Shown here: one piece after another, positions 8,222-16,926 of the stretch
How the letters are laid out: every line of letters begins with the position of its first letter
Position numbering within the stretch: position 1 is the first letter of the stretch
Assembly: GCF_034424175.1 (NCBI RefSeq)
Contig: NZ_CP139986.1
Span: 4,278,001 to 4,342,000, forward strand
Source: Kluyvera intermedia
GTDB lineage: Bacteria > Pseudomonadota > Gammaproteobacteria > Enterobacterales > Enterobacteriaceae
Direction of reading: 5' to 3'
DNA: 64,000 bases
Position numbers and translations under genes: made by a program
The notes under the pieces: model-generated
Told to the model about the DNA's origin: nothing
The model's database searches: none
Seen by the model: only the letters and a program-made list of their open reading frames with translations

Positions 8222-9658
8222 ATGCTAAACAACATTCGTATCGAAGAAGATCTGTTGGGTACCAGGGAAGTTCCTGCTGACGCTTACTACGGCGTTCATA
8301 CTCTGAGAGCGATTGAAAACTTTTACATTAGTAACAGTAAAATCAGCGACATCCCAGAGTTCGTCCGTGGGATGGTGATGGTGAAGAAAGCGGCGGCGAT
8401 GGCTAACAAAGAGCTGCAAACCATTCCTAAAGGCGTCGCGAATGCCATCATTGCTGCATGTGATGAAGTCCTGAATAACGGCAAATGCATGGACCAGTTC
8501 CCGGTTGACGTTTACCAGGGCGGTGCCGGCACCTCCGTCAACATGAACACCAACGAAGTGCTCGCGAACATCGGTCTCGAACTGATGGGCCATCAGAAAG
8601 GTGAATACCAGTTCCTGAACCCGAACGACCACGTCAACAAATGCCAGTCCACCAACGATGCCTACCCAACCGGTTTCCGCATCGCGGTGTATACCTCTAT
8701 CGTGAAGCTGATTGATGCCATCCACCAGTTGGGCGAAGGCTTCCAGCGTAAAGCGGATGAATTCCAGGATGTCCTGAAAATGGGTCGCACCCAGTTGCAG
8801 GATGCCGTGCCGATGACGCTGGGCCAGGAATTCCATGCCTTCAGCGTATTGCTGAACGAAGAGACCAAAAACCTGCTGCGCACCGCGGAACTGCTGCTGG
8901 AAGTTAACCTCGGCGCGACCGCTATCGGCACCCGTCTGAACACCCCTGATGGCTACCAACAGCTGGCAGTACAGAAACTGGCGGAAGTCAGTAACCTGGC
9001 GGTTGTCCCGGCTGAAGACCTGATTGAAGCCACCTCAGACTGCGGCGCCTACGTCATGGTACACAGCTCGCTGAAACGCATGGCGGTGAAAATGTCGAAG
9101 ATCTGTAATGACCTTCGCCTGCTCTCCTCCGGCCCGCGCGCTGGTTTAAACGAAATCAACCTGCCGGAACTGCAGGCGGGCTCCTCTATCATGCCAGCCA
9201 AAGTGAACCCGGTCGTGCCAGAAGTCGTAAACCAGGTCTGCTTTAAAGTGATTGGCAACGACACGACAGTCACCATGGCATCCGAAGCCGGTCAGTTGCA
9301 GCTGAACGTGATGGAGCCAGTGATTGGCCAGGCGATGTTTGAGTCTATCCACATCCTGACCAACGCCTGCTACAACCTGCTGGAAAAATGCGTCGACGGC
9401 ATCACCGCCAACAAAGCGGTCTGCGAAAGCTACGTCTACAACTCCATCGGTATCGTCACCTACCTGAACCCGTTTATCGGCCACCACAACGGCGATATCG
9501 TCGGCAAAATCTGTGCTGAAACCGGCAAGAGCGTACGGGAAGTCGTGCTGGAACGCGGGCTGCTTACCGAAGCGGAGCTGGATGATATCTTCTCTCCGCA
9601 AAACCTGATGCACCCGGCCTATAAAGCGAAGCGATATACCGATGAAAGCGAACAGTAG
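8222..9658 (+). CDS. aspA: Aspartate ammonia-lyase (aspartase)
   Basis: AspA converts L-aspartate to fumarate and ammonia and feeds anaerobic fumarate respiration. The 478-residue protein starts MLNNIRIEEDLLGTREVP and has the fumarase/aspartase signature GSSIMPAKVNP near residue 320, containing the catalytic serine loop. The length equals the E. coli enzyme. In-frame sequence extends upstream to 8183 but the family start is 8222, preceded by an AAGAAGG-like site. The dcuA transporter follows, so aspartate uptake and fumarate/succinate exchange are encoded together, separated by a terminator that should lower dcuA read-through. Confidence 0.97.
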   Translation: MLNNIRIEEDLLGTREVPADAYYGVHTLRAIENFYISNSKISDIPEFVRGMVMVKKAAAMANKELQTIPKGVANAIIAACDEVLNNGKCMDQFPVDVYQGGAGTSVNMNTNEVLANIGLELMGHQKGEYQFLNPNDHVNKCQSTNDAYPTGFRIAVYTSIVKLIDAIHQLGEGFQRKADEFQDVLKMGRTQLQDAVPMTLGQEFHAFSVLLNEETKNLLRTAELLLEVNLGATAIGTRLNTPDGYQQLAVQKLAEVSNLAVVPAEDLIEATSDCGAYVMVHSSLKRMAVKMSKICNDLRLLSSGPRAGLNEINLPELQAGSSIMPAKVNPVVPEVVNQVCFKVIGNDTTVTMASEAGQLQLNVMEPVIGQAMFESIHILTNACYNLLEKCVDGITANKAVCESYVYNSIGIVTYLNPFIGHHNGDIVGKICAETGKSVREVVLERGLLTEAELDDIFSPQNLMHPAYKAKRYTDESEQ

Positions 9659-9679
9659 TCTTTCAGACTAGATACACGA

Positions 9680-9706
9680 GGCATGTCATGATGACATGCC
9701 TTTTTT
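9680..9706 (+). terminator. Rho-independent terminator after aspA
   Basis: Perfect 9-bp stem GGCATGTCA / TGACATGCC with a 3-base loop followed by six T residues. Lies between aspA and dcuA. Confidence 0.93.
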
Positions 9707-9768
9707 GTTTCTATAATTCACGAAAACACAACAATTACATATCAATCTGGTAAACAAGGAAGGCTAAT

Positions 9769-11070
9769 ATGTTTGGAGCAGAACTGGTCATTGTGCTTCT
9801 TGCCATTTATCTAGGGGCAAGACTCGGGGGGATCGGCATCGGCTTTGCCGGCGGCTTAGGCGTGCTGGTATTGACGCTGATTTTCCAGATACAACCGGGC
9901 GCGATACCCTTTGACGTTATCGAAATCATCATGGCCGTTATCGCCGCGATTGCCGCCATGCAGGTGGCAGGCGGGATGGATTATCTGGTCAGCCTGGCGG
10001 AGCGCATGCTGCGCCGTCACCCAAAATACATCACCTTCCTGGCGCCTTTAGTCACCTGGTTTATGACCATTCTGGCAGGCACCGGTCACACCGCCTTCTC
10101 TACGCTGCCGGTGATCACCGAAGTCGCCAAAGAGCAGGGTATTCGCCCTTCTCGTCCGCTGTCGATTGCCGTAGTCGCCTCACAGATTGCGATTACCGCC
10201 TCGCCAATTTCCGCGGCGGTGGTGTTCTTCGCGGGGATTCTGGAACCGATGGGCGTTAGCTACCTGACGCTGCTCTCCATCTGTATTCCGGTCACCCTGA
10301 TTGCCGTGCTGCTTACCTCCGTGGTGTGTAACTTCCTCGGCTGCGAGCTAAAAGACGATCCGGTATACCAGGAGCGTCTGGCAAAAGGCGAAGTCAGCCT
10401 GCGCGGCAGCCAGGTCTTCAAGCTGAAGCCTCACGCTAAACGCTCGGTGCTGCTGTTCCTCATCGGCATCGTGGCGGTGATGTTCTACGCGACCGCCATC
10501 AGCGACACCGTTGGGCTTATCCAGAACCCGGTACTGCCGCGTAACGAAGCGATTGTGGTGTTCATGCTGACCATCGCCACGCTGATTTGCGTCACCTGCA
10601 AAATCGACACCGGCGAAATCCTGAATGCCAGCACCTTTAAATCAGGCATGAGCGCCTGCGTGTGCGTTCTGGGCGTGGCGTGGCTGGGCGATACCTTCGT
10701 TAAAGCGCACATCGCCGACATCCAGGCAGTGGCGGGTGACCTGCTGCAAAACTACCCATGGCTGCTGGCAATCGTGCTGTTCTTTGCCGCCACCCTGCTT
10801 TACTCCCAGGCAGCCACCACCAAAGCGCTGATGCCAGCGGCACTGATGCTGGGCGTCACCCCGCTGACGGCCATTGCATCCTTTGCGGCGGTTTCCGCGC
10901 TGTTCGTCCTGCCAACCTACCCAACGCTGCTGGCGGCGGTAGAAATGGACGACACCGGTTCTACGCGCATCGGCAAATACGTGTTTAACCACGCCTTCCT
11001 GATCCCGGGTGTTATCGCCATTACCCTGTGCGTGATTCTAGGCTTTATCTTCGGCGGCCTGATGCTCTAA
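9769..11070 (+). CDS. dcuA: Anaerobic C4-dicarboxylate transporter DcuA
   Basis: DcuA exchanges aspartate, fumarate, malate and succinate across the inner membrane. The 433-residue length is that of E. coli DcuA, and the N-terminal LGARLGGIGIGFAGGLGVL and later ITASPISAAVV segments are typical of DcuA, not DcuB. About ten or more membrane segments are visible. An AAGGAAGG site precedes the ATG. It sits directly downstream of aspA, whose substrate it imports. Confidence 0.96.
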   Translation: MFGAELVIVLLAIYLGARLGGIGIGFAGGLGVLVLTLIFQIQPGAIPFDVIEIIMAVIAAIAAMQVAGGMDYLVSLAERMLRRHPKYITFLAPLVTWFMTILAGTGHTAFSTLPVITEVAKEQGIRPSRPLSIAVVASQIAITASPISAAVVFFAGILEPMGVSYLTLLSICIPVTLIAVLLTSVVCNFLGCELKDDPVYQERLAKGEVSLRGSQVFKLKPHAKRSVLLFLIGIVAVMFYATAISDTVGLIQNPVLPRNEAIVVFMLTIATLICVTCKIDTGEILNASTFKSGMSACVCVLGVAWLGDTFVKAHIADIQAVAGDLLQNYPWLLAIVLFFAATLLYSQAATTKALMPAALMLGVTPLTAIASFAAVSALFVLPTYPTLLAAVEMDDTGSTRIGKYVFNHAFLIPGVIAITLCVILGFIFGGLML

Positions 11071-11097
11071 CCGCCTACGCTGTAAAAATCATTAAAG

Positions 11098-11120
11098 TCG
11101 GGCCGCTCTGCGGCCCGATT
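11098..11120 (+). terminator. Terminator after dcuA
   Basis: Perfect 8-bp stem TCGGGCCG / CGGCCCGA with a CTCTG loop, followed by a short T-containing tail. Located between dcuA and cutA. Confidence 0.7.
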
Positions 11121-11180
11121 CATTCAACCCCGATGACCCGGCGTGCTATAGTGCCTTTTTTCATCGATACGAGGTTGGCA

Positions 11181-11504
11181 ATGAGTACTCCCGACACTGT
11201 TGTGGTTCTCTGTACGGCTCCAGATGAAGCAACCGCCCAGGATCTGGCGGCAAAAGTACTGGCTGAAAAACTGGCAGCCTGCGCCACGCTGTTACCCGGC
11301 GCAACATCGCTCTACTACTGGGAGGGGAAACTCGAACAGGAGTATGAAGTGCAGATGATTTTAAAAACCAACGTCGCTCACCAGCAGGCGCTGCTCGATT
11401 GTCTGAAGGCCCACCACCCGTATCAAACGCCCGAATTACTCGTCATTCCCGTTTCTCATGCAGATGTTGATTATCACTCATGGCTCAACGCTTCCTTACG
11501 CTAG
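11181..11504 (+). CDS. cutA: Divalent-cation tolerance protein CutA
   Basis: CutA is a small trimeric cytoplasmic protein (PII-like fold) linked to copper tolerance in E. coli. This copy is 107 residues from the ATG at 11181, slightly shorter than the 112-residue E. coli protein, with the conserved AACATLLPGATSLYYWEGKL core. GAGG precedes the start. It overlaps dsbD by 25 bp, as in E. coli, indicating a cutA-dsbD operon. Confidence 0.94.
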   Translation: MSTPDTVVVLCTAPDEATAQDLAAKVLAEKLAACATLLPGATSLYYWEGKLEQEYEVQMILKTNVAHQQALLDCLKAHHPYQTPELLVIPVSHADVDYHSWLNASLR

Positions 11505-13183
11505 TTCTGCTGCTGTGCAGCACTTCCGCTTTCGCCGGGTTATTTGACGCGCCCGGCCGCTCTAATTTCGTCCCTGCTGACCAGGCCTTTGCCTTTGATT
11601 TTCAGCAGAACCAGCACGACGTTAACCTCACCTGGCAGGTGAAAGACGGCTACTACTTGTATCGCAAGCAGGTCAGCATCACGCCTGCCAATGCCCAAAT
11701 CGCCCCGCTGCAAATGCCGAAAGGCGAATGGCATAACGACGAGTTTTACGGCAAAAGCGAAATCTATCGCCAGCAGTTAACGGTACCGGTAACTCTGACT
11801 CAAGCCGCACAAGGCGCCACGCTGACCGTCACCTATCAGGGCTGCGCTGATGCAGGCTTCTGCTACCCGCCAGAAACCAAAACCGTGCCGCTGAACGCCG
11901 TTGCGGCTCAGGCTCAAACTCCCCCTCTCCCCTCCGGGGAGAGGGCCGGGGTGCGGGGCGAATCCAGCGCCGATCTCCCGTTTAGCGCCCTCTGGGCCTT
12001 ACTCATCGGTATCGGCATCGCCTTTACTCCCTGCGTACTGCCGATGTATCCGCTGATCTCCGGCATCGTCCTCGGCGGCAAACAGCGCCTCTCCACCGCT
12101 CGCGCACTACTGCTGGCCTTTATCTACGTACAAGGCATGGCGCTGACCTACACCGCGCTCGGCCTTATCGTCGCCGCCGCCGGAATGCAGTTCCAGGCCG
12201 CGCTCCAGCACCCTTACGTGCTCATCGGCCTGTCGGCGGTGTTTATCCTGCTGGCGCTGTCGATGTTCGGCGTTTTTTCACTCCAGCTACCGTCATCGCT
12301 GCAAACCCGCCTCGCTTTATTGAGCAACCGCCAACAGGGAGGCTCCACTGGCGGCGTATTCGTAATGGGGGCGATTGCCGGACTTATCTGCTCGCCGTGT
12401 ACCACCGCGCCTCTGAGCGCCATTCTGCTGTATATCGCTCAGAGCGGTAATTTGTGGCTTGGCGGCGGGACACTGTACCTCTACGCCCTAGGCATGGGGC
12501 TGCCGCTGATTATCGTCACCGTCTTCGGCAACCGCCTGCTACCGAAAAGCGGCCCGTGGATGGCGCAGGTCAAAACCGCCTTTGGCTTTGTGATCCTCGC
12601 CCTCCCGGTATTCCTGCTGGAACGTATTATTGGCGATGTCTGGGGATTACGGTTATGGTCGATGCTCGGCGTGGCGTTCTTTGGTTGGGCGTTTATCTCA
12701 AGCCTTGGACTCAGCAAGCCGTGGCAACGAATCGTGCAGATTATCCTGTTAGCCGCAGCGCTGATTAGTGTACGTCCACTTCAGGACTGGGCTTTTGGTC
12801 ACACGGCAACACAGAGCCAGGCGCATCTGAGCTTCACCCGTATCAGCAACGTTTCGGATCTCAATACCGCGCTCGCCAACGCGCGCGGCAAACCGGTGAT
12901 GCTTGACCTCTACGCCGACTGGTGCGTAGCCTGCAAAGAATTTGAGAAGTACACCTTCAGCGACCCGCAGGTTCAGCGGGCACTGCAAAATACCGTCCTT
13001 TTGCAGGCCAACGTCACCGCCAATAGCGCGCAAGACGTGGCGCTGCTAAAGCATTTACAGGTTCTGGGGCTACCGACTATCCTCTTCTTCGATAAAGAGG
13101 GTAATGAACACCCCGACGCACGAGTGACCGGCTTTATGGATGCCAACGCATTCAGCGCACATTTGCGCGATCGCCAACCGTAG
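11480..13183 (+). CDS. dsbD: Thiol:disulfide interchange protein DsbD
   Basis: DsbD carries electrons from cytoplasmic thioredoxin to periplasmic DsbC, DsbG and CcmG. All three modules and their cysteine pairs are present: signal peptide 1-19, N-terminal periplasmic domain with C122 and C128 (GCADAGFC), eight-helix membrane domain with FTPC185 and a later CSPC pair, and C-terminal thioredoxin domain with WC482VAC485. The 567-residue length is close to the E. coli 565. The linker between the first domain and helix 1 (about residues 147-162) is encoded by a palindromic repeat found elsewhere in the window. It is translationally linked to cutA. Confidence 0.97.
   Translation: MAQRFLTLVLLLCSTSAFAGLFDAPGRSNFVPADQAFAFDFQQNQHDVNLTWQVKDGYYLYRKQVSITPANAQIAPLQMPKGEWHNDEFYGKSEIYRQQLTVPVTLTQAAQGATLTVTYQGCADAGFCYPPETKTVPLNAVAAQAQTPPLPSGERAGVRGESSADLPFSALWALLIGIGIAFTPCVLPMYPLISGIVLGGKQRLSTARALLLAFIYVQGMALTYTALGLIVAAAGMQFQAALQHPYVLIGLSAVFILLALSMFGVFSLQLPSSLQTRLALLSNRQQGGSTGGVFVMGAIAGLICSPCTTAPLSAILLYIAQSGNLWLGGGTLYLYALGMGLPLIIVTVFGNRLLPKSGPWMAQVKTAFGFVILALPVFLLERIIGDVWGLRLWSMLGVAFFGWAFISSLGLSKPWQRIVQIILLAAALISVRPLQDWAFGHTATQSQAHLSFTRISNVSDLNTALANARGKPVMLDLYADWCVACKEFEKYTFSDPQVQRALQNTVLLQANVTANSAQDVALLKHLQVLGLPTILFFDKEGNEHPDARVTGFMDANAFSAHLRDRQP
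11920..11961. repeat. Palindromic repeat inside the dsbD coding sequence
   Basis: This stretch can fold as CTCTCCCC..GGGGAGAG and carries the GAGAGGGCCGGGGTG core of the dispersed palindromes near 52.6 and 55.7 kb. It is read in frame as a Pro/Gly/Arg-rich interdomain linker (PLPSGERAGVRG). Confidence 0.8.
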
Positions 13184-13228
13184 ACAACACTTTTAGACGG
13201 GAAACTGTCGGTAACGGAGGAAAAGAAC

Positions 13229-13804
13229 GTGCAACGCGAAGACGTATTAGGAGAAGCTCTACAGCTCCTTGAACAAGAAGGGATTGCGAGCACCACGCTG
13301 GAGATGGTTGCCGAGCGCGTGGACCGCCCGTTAGATGAACTGCGCCGCTTCTGGCCGGACAGCGAAGCGCTGCTGTATGACGCATTGCGCTACCTGAGCC
13401 AACAGGTTGAGACCTGGCGTCGTCAGTTAATGCTCAATGAAGAGCTCACGCCCGAACAAAAGCTGCTGGCTCGCTATACCGCACTGACCGATTGCGTCAG
13501 CAAAAATCGCTACCCCGGCTGCCTGTTTATTGCCGCCTGCACCTTCTACCCGGATGCGGATCACCCGATTCACCAGCTCGCCGAGCAGCAAAAGCGCGAT
13601 GCTTACCAGTACAGCCATGAACTGCTGACGCAGCTGGAAGTGGATGACCCGGCGATGGTCGCCAAACAGATGCAGCTGGTGCTGGAAGGCTGCTTAAGCC
13701 GCATGCTGGTCAGCCGCAGCCAGGCCGACGTCGACACTGCCCATCGTCTGGCTGAAGATATCCTGCGCTTTGCCCAGTGCCGCCAGGGTGGCGCGCTGAC
13801 CTAA
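13229..13804 (+). CDS. yjdC: TetR family transcriptional regulator YjdC
   Basis: A 191-residue protein very close to E. coli YjdC along its whole length. The N-terminal helix-turn-helix lies about residues 10-50 (GIASTTLEMVAERV), and the C-terminal ligand domain includes the NRYPGCLFIAACTFYPD segment. The start is GTG at 13229 with GGAGG eight bases upstream. Its target and ligand are not established here. It follows dsbD by 45 bp and its stop overlaps the stop of the convergent LysE-type gene. Confidence 0.88.
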   Translation: MQREDVLGEALQLLEQEGIASTTLEMVAERVDRPLDELRRFWPDSEALLYDALRYLSQQVETWRRQLMLNEELTPEQKLLARYTALTDCVSKNRYPGCLFIAACTFYPDADHPIHQLAEQQKRDAYQYSHELLTQLEVDDPAMVAKQMQLVLEGCLSRMLVSRSQADVDTAHRLAEDILRFAQCRQGGALT

Positions 13805-14391
13805 GCCAGCATTCCTGCCCACGCCGACACCAGCAGACACAGCGCCATCAGCCGCTGAAACCGCACCATCGCCACGGTGGTGCGGAACACGCGGTTCACC
13901 GCCTTCCCAAGCCACGCCCAGCACATCAGACACGCCACCGAAATAAGCAAAAACCACAGCGCCATCAGCGCCACTTCACGCAGCGCATTCGCCCCGCTCG
14001 GCGCGAACAAACTCACCACCGCCAGCGCCATCATCCACGTTTTCGGGTTAATCACCTGCAACAATGCCGCCGCTTTGGCAGTAAAACGATGGCGTGTCTG
14101 CCCGGCAATATTCGCCGCCGGAGCGCAGAATAGCTGCCAGCTCATCCAGGTCAGCCACAGCACGCCTGCCCAACTCATCACCTGACGCACTAACGGATAC
14201 TGGCTCAGTAACTCACCCGCACCAGCCCCCGAAACCAGCACAATGGCACTGGCAGCAACACAGCCGCTTATCAGCGCCGGGATCGTCGCCCTCACGCCAT
14301 AGTGCTGGCTGTTGGTCAGCACCAGAATATTGGTAGGTCCTGGGGTGATTGAGGCAACAAAAGCAAACAGCAGGAACGGCATGATATTCAC
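13801..14391 (-). CDS. LysE/RhtB family amino acid exporter
   Basis: A 196-residue inner-membrane protein with about six hydrophobic segments. The N-terminal SITPGPTNILVLTNSQHYG segment is the family signature of LysE/RhtB efflux proteins, which export amino acids or related small molecules. The substrate cannot be read from sequence. The adjacent AraC-type gene lies 36 bp upstream on the same strand and probably controls it. The 3' end overlaps yjdC by 4 bp on the opposite strand. Confidence 0.85.
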   Translation of the reverse strand: MNIMPFLLFAFVASITPGPTNILVLTNSQHYGVRATIPALISGCVAASAIVLVSGAGAGELLSQYPLVRQVMSWAGVLWLTWMSWQLFCAPAANIAGQTRHRFTAKAAALLQVINPKTWMMALAVVSLFAPSGANALREVALMALWFLLISVACLMCWAWLGKAVNRVFRTTVAMVRFQRLMALCLLVSAWAGMLA

Positions 14392-14427
14392 AGGTGACTC
14401 CTTATTATTGGAGTCCTGACTGTGCCG

Positions 14428-15276
14428 TTATTTATTGGAAACGTCTGGAAGGTTTGTGCACAACCGACGGTAGTGCGCGGGCGTAATGCGGTACGCCCGC
14501 TGGAACCAGCGCCCGAGGTGACTCTGGTCAGCAAAACCCAGTGTCGCCGCCACCTCCACCGGCAGCTCACCCAACCCCAGCAACTGGCGCGCTTTCGCCA
14601 ACCGCAGCTGAATCAGCCACGCGTGCGGCGCCAGATGAAACTCGCGCTTAAAACTGCGCGTGAGGGTAAAACGGTCGGTGCCGGTCTCCCGCGCCAGATC
14701 CGACAGGCCAATATTATCGCCCATATGCGCATGCAGATAATCCCGCGCCCGGTGGGCGATGGCCGCACTTTGGATCTGTGACGGCAGCCGTTTGCGCCAC
14801 TGACAATGCGAGGTCAACTGCGCCAGCAGATTATCCATGCTGCTTTGCTGCACGATACGCATCTCATCGGTATGCAAGGTACTGAAGGTGTCATTAATCG
14901 CCCGCACCAGCTGCGGCTCTCGGGTGAGCGTTTGGTTAAAGTGCAGTGAATAGCTGTCCGGCGTGGCGTCATAGAGCCCGTGCAGGGTGTGGGTCAGCCA
15001 GCGCTCGTCGAGATAAAACGTGAGGTAGGTAAAGCCTCCGGCCACCGGTGCATCACCGTCGTGTATCTCCCCCGGTTCCAGCAAAAAGGCATCGCCCGGC
15101 AGACTATGATGGCGCTCGCGACGACAGTGAAACTGCTGCGTTCCAGCGAGCGTGATGCCCACCAGATAGCTGTCGTGCCAGTGCGGGTCGAAGGCATGGC
15201 CTTCAAAGTGCGCTTTTATCGTTTCAATGCCGGTATCCGCATGCTGTCGCAGCTCAAGCCAGTCTTTTGTCGCCAT
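14428..15276 (-). CDS. AraC family transcriptional regulator
   Basis: A 282-residue regulator. The N-terminal part (about 1-150) is a cupin-like ligand-binding domain with an HxH-type segment (FDPHWHDSYLVGITLAG). The C-terminal part (about 180-275) contains the two helix-turn-helix motifs of AraC/XylS proteins, ending in GFADQSHLGRWFQRAYRITP. It is immediately upstream of the LysE-type exporter on the same strand, a pairing that usually means local control of export. No ligand is known. Confidence 0.87.
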   Translation of the reverse strand: MATKDWLELRQHADTGIETIKAHFEGHAFDPHWHDSYLVGITLAGTQQFHCRRERHHSLPGDAFLLEPGEIHDGDAPVAGGFTYLTFYLDERWLTHTLHGLYDATPDSYSLHFNQTLTREPQLVRAINDTFSTLHTDEMRIVQQSSMDNLLAQLTSHCQWRKRLPSQIQSAAIAHRARDYLHAHMGDNIGLSDLARETGTDRFTLTRSFKREFHLAPHAWLIQLRLAKARQLLGLGELPVEVAATLGFADQSHLGRWFQRAYRITPAHYRRLCTNLPDVSNK

Positions 15277-15321
15277 CCTGCCCTCCTCTTGCCGCCAGCA
15301 TTGCCTGATTGCCGCGCCGCT

Positions 15322-15339
15322 GTCTGGAAGATTTGTGCA
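15322..15339. repeat. One copy of an 18-bp direct repeat flanking the araC-type gene
   Basis: GTCTGGAAGATTTGTGCA here and GTCTGGAAGGTTTGTGCA at 14443-14460 differ at one base. One lies upstream of the regulator gene and one inside its 3' end. It could be an operator, a scar of gene acquisition, or chance. Confidence 0.4.
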
Positions 15340-15445
15340 AACAGTCGGCGTAAACGCGTAGATTGCCGGAATAGTAAGCAGTTGAACAGCTTTTCGGTGA
15401 ATTTGGTTGACGAAAGAGAGCGACTACGGTTTAATGCGCCTCGTT

Positions 15446-15521
15446 GCCCGGATAGCTCAGTCGGTAGAGCAGGGGATTGAAAATCCCCGTGTCCTTGGTT
15501 CGATTCCGAGTCCGGGCACCA
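15446..15521 (+). tRNA. pheU: tRNA-Phe (anticodon GAA)
   Basis: A 76-base cloverleaf: acceptor GCCCGGA pairs with TCCGGGC, followed by encoded ACCA. The D-loop carries AGCTCAGTCGGTAGAGC, the anticodon arm GGGGATTGAAAATCCCC puts GAA at 15479-15481, and the T-arm has GGTTCGATTCC. The position after yjdC matches E. coli pheU, a frequent integration site for islands. Confidence 0.97.
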
Positions 15522-15532
15522 CTATTTAAAGA

Positions 15533-15556
15533 AACCAGCCTACGGCTGGTTTTTTG
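15533..15556 (+). terminator. Terminator of the tRNA-Phe gene
   Basis: Perfect 8-bp stem AACCAGCC / GGCTGGTT with TAC loop and a run of T residues, 12 bases after the tRNA. Confidence 0.92.
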
Positions 15557-15658
15557 CTATCTGGCTACGGCCGATTTCTGGGCGCTGATAAGCGTGGCTT
15601 TAATGCAGGCACGCTTACGCTAATAGCCCGGTAAGTGAATACAGGCGGTGGCTCTTTA

Positions 15659-16051
15659 TCACTTAATTTTGCGGGATAAATTGCTGACCTGATTTGAAAG
15701 GTTGTCGTTGCTCCGCTTCATGCCATCAAGACTTCTTTGCAATCGCTCGATCTTACTCTCCTGCTCAGAATTCTTTCTCTCAAGCTGTAAAACCTTCTTA
15801 GTTAGCTCATCGACTTTGCGGTTGTCGGACTCCATCCTCCTCACGCTATCCTGCATTTTCTGTAGATCCGACTCCCTGAAATGAGAAGGCTGGATTTCAT
15901 CTAAATCAGAAATTACCGGAATAAATCCTTTATTAGAGTTGCGGGCATCGATACTAACCTGGACGTTATTTTGATCCGCAGAGTGTACGTAACCTATTGA
16001 AGAAAAATAAAAAAAAGAGACAAAACACAGACCAGACAGATATTTATTCAT
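15659..16051 (-). CDS. Small exported coiled-coil protein, unknown function
   Basis: A 130-residue protein I do not recognise. Residues 1-24 form a clear signal peptide (MNKYLSGLCFVSFFYFSS..), probably cleaved after VHSA. About residues 60-130 form a continuous heptad-type coiled coil rich in Lys, Glu, Arg, Ser and Asn. The start at 16051 has AAGGA eight bases upstream; the ATG at 16081 does not. Base composition is visibly more AT-rich than neighbouring genes, and the gene lies just after tRNA-Phe, so it may be a remnant or small cargo of an integrated element. No integrase or repeated tRNA end was seen. Confidence 0.6.
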   Translation of the reverse strand: MNKYLSGLCFVSFFYFSSIGYVHSADQNNVQVSIDARNSNKGFIPVISDLDEIQPSHFRESDLQKMQDSVRRMESDNRKVDELTKKVLQLERKNSEQESKIERLQRSLDGMKRSNDNLSNQVSNLSRKIK

Positions 16052-16307
16052 TTCTAACGTCCTTTTATATTTTTCAATCACTTCCAGGAGCCTCCTTCTG
16101 GCATCACCCGCTCAGGATAAAACACATGGCTTACCCTCTGGCAATTCATAAACGGGGTTCCAGAGCAGAAGATACTATTCGTTTTTCATTATAAGACGCG
16201 TTTCCTCCCCCCCCAAATCCAACCGCCCCCCGCTCATTTTCTGCTACCTTATAACCGCCGGTATCGCGATAAGCGCGTTACCACGCACCTTATCAAAGGT
16301 ATCTCCC

Positions 16308-16811
16308 ATGCCCGTCAAAGAAAAAATCCTGCTTAGCGCCTGCCTGTCAGGACACCTTGTCCGCTACAACGGTACCGACAAATCCTGTTCCTCAGATCTG
16401 CTGCAACGCTGGCACGAAGAAGGCCGTCTGGTCACCCATTGCCCGGAACTGGCGGCAGGGCTACCTACCCCACGCTTATCCGCAGAGATGGTGAGTGGTC
16501 AGGGGATCGACGTGCTGAACGGGCACGCACAGGTGGTAGAAAGCGACGGGCGTGATGTGACGCAGCCGTATGTGCTGGCGGCGTGGCTGGCGTTAAAAAC
16601 TGCGCAGAGTCAGGGCTGTCGGTTTGCGATTATGACCGACGGTAGCCCAACCTGCGGGAGCCAGAATGTATATGACGGGGCATTTAGCGGAGTGAGGGTA
16701 CCGGGTGAAGGGGTCGCGGCGGCGCTGTTGCGCCAGCATGGAATTGAGGTGTTTAGCGAGTTTCAGTTGGATGCGCTGAAGCGGCGGTTGGATGAGGTTG
16801 AAGGGGCATAG
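16308..16811 (+). CDS. DUF523 family protein
   Basis: A 167-residue cytoplasmic protein. Conserved cysteines of the DUF523 family are present: SACLSG near residue 12, HCPE near 45 and DGSPTCGS near 113. The biochemical role of the family is not firmly established; the cysteine pattern hints at metal or sulfur chemistry. It stands alone, with its own upstream region. The 256-bp gap before it contains a C-run and no other gene I can support. Confidence 0.8.
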   Translation: MPVKEKILLSACLSGHLVRYNGTDKSCSSDLLQRWHEEGRLVTHCPELAAGLPTPRLSAEMVSGQGIDVLNGHAQVVESDGRDVTQPYVLAAWLALKTAQSQGCRFAIMTDGSPTCGSQNVYDGAFSGVRVPGEGVAAALLRQHGIEVFSEFQLDALKRRLDEVEGA

Positions 16812-16820
16812 ATCGAGCAG

Positions 16821-16914
16821 TCCCGGCGTCGGCGCGTTGCGCCTCGACCGGGCTACGCCCAGCGGTACCCGGCAACATATGTATGCCGGATAAGCGTAGC
16901 GCCATCCGGCAATG
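16821..16914. repeat. REP-type palindromes
   Basis: Two elements between convergent genes: a variant with CCCGGCGTCGGCGCGTTGCG and a classical REP, GCCGGATAAGCG followed by TAGCGCCATCCGGC. Confidence 0.8.
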
Positions 16915-16926
16915 CCACGGCGCTCA

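Noticed and set aside
8225..8959. A 244-codon open frame antisense to aspA
   Set aside because: Runs through strongly biased aspA codons with no start signal or recognisable domain.
11920..11961. A disruption of dsbD by the palindrome
   Set aside because: The reading frame is kept, all cysteine pairs are present and total length is normal, so the gene should be functional.
15446..16307. Prophage or integrative element at tRNA-Phe
   Set aside because: No integrase, phage gene or second copy of the tRNA 3' end is visible in the window; only the AT-rich small gene hints at past insertion.
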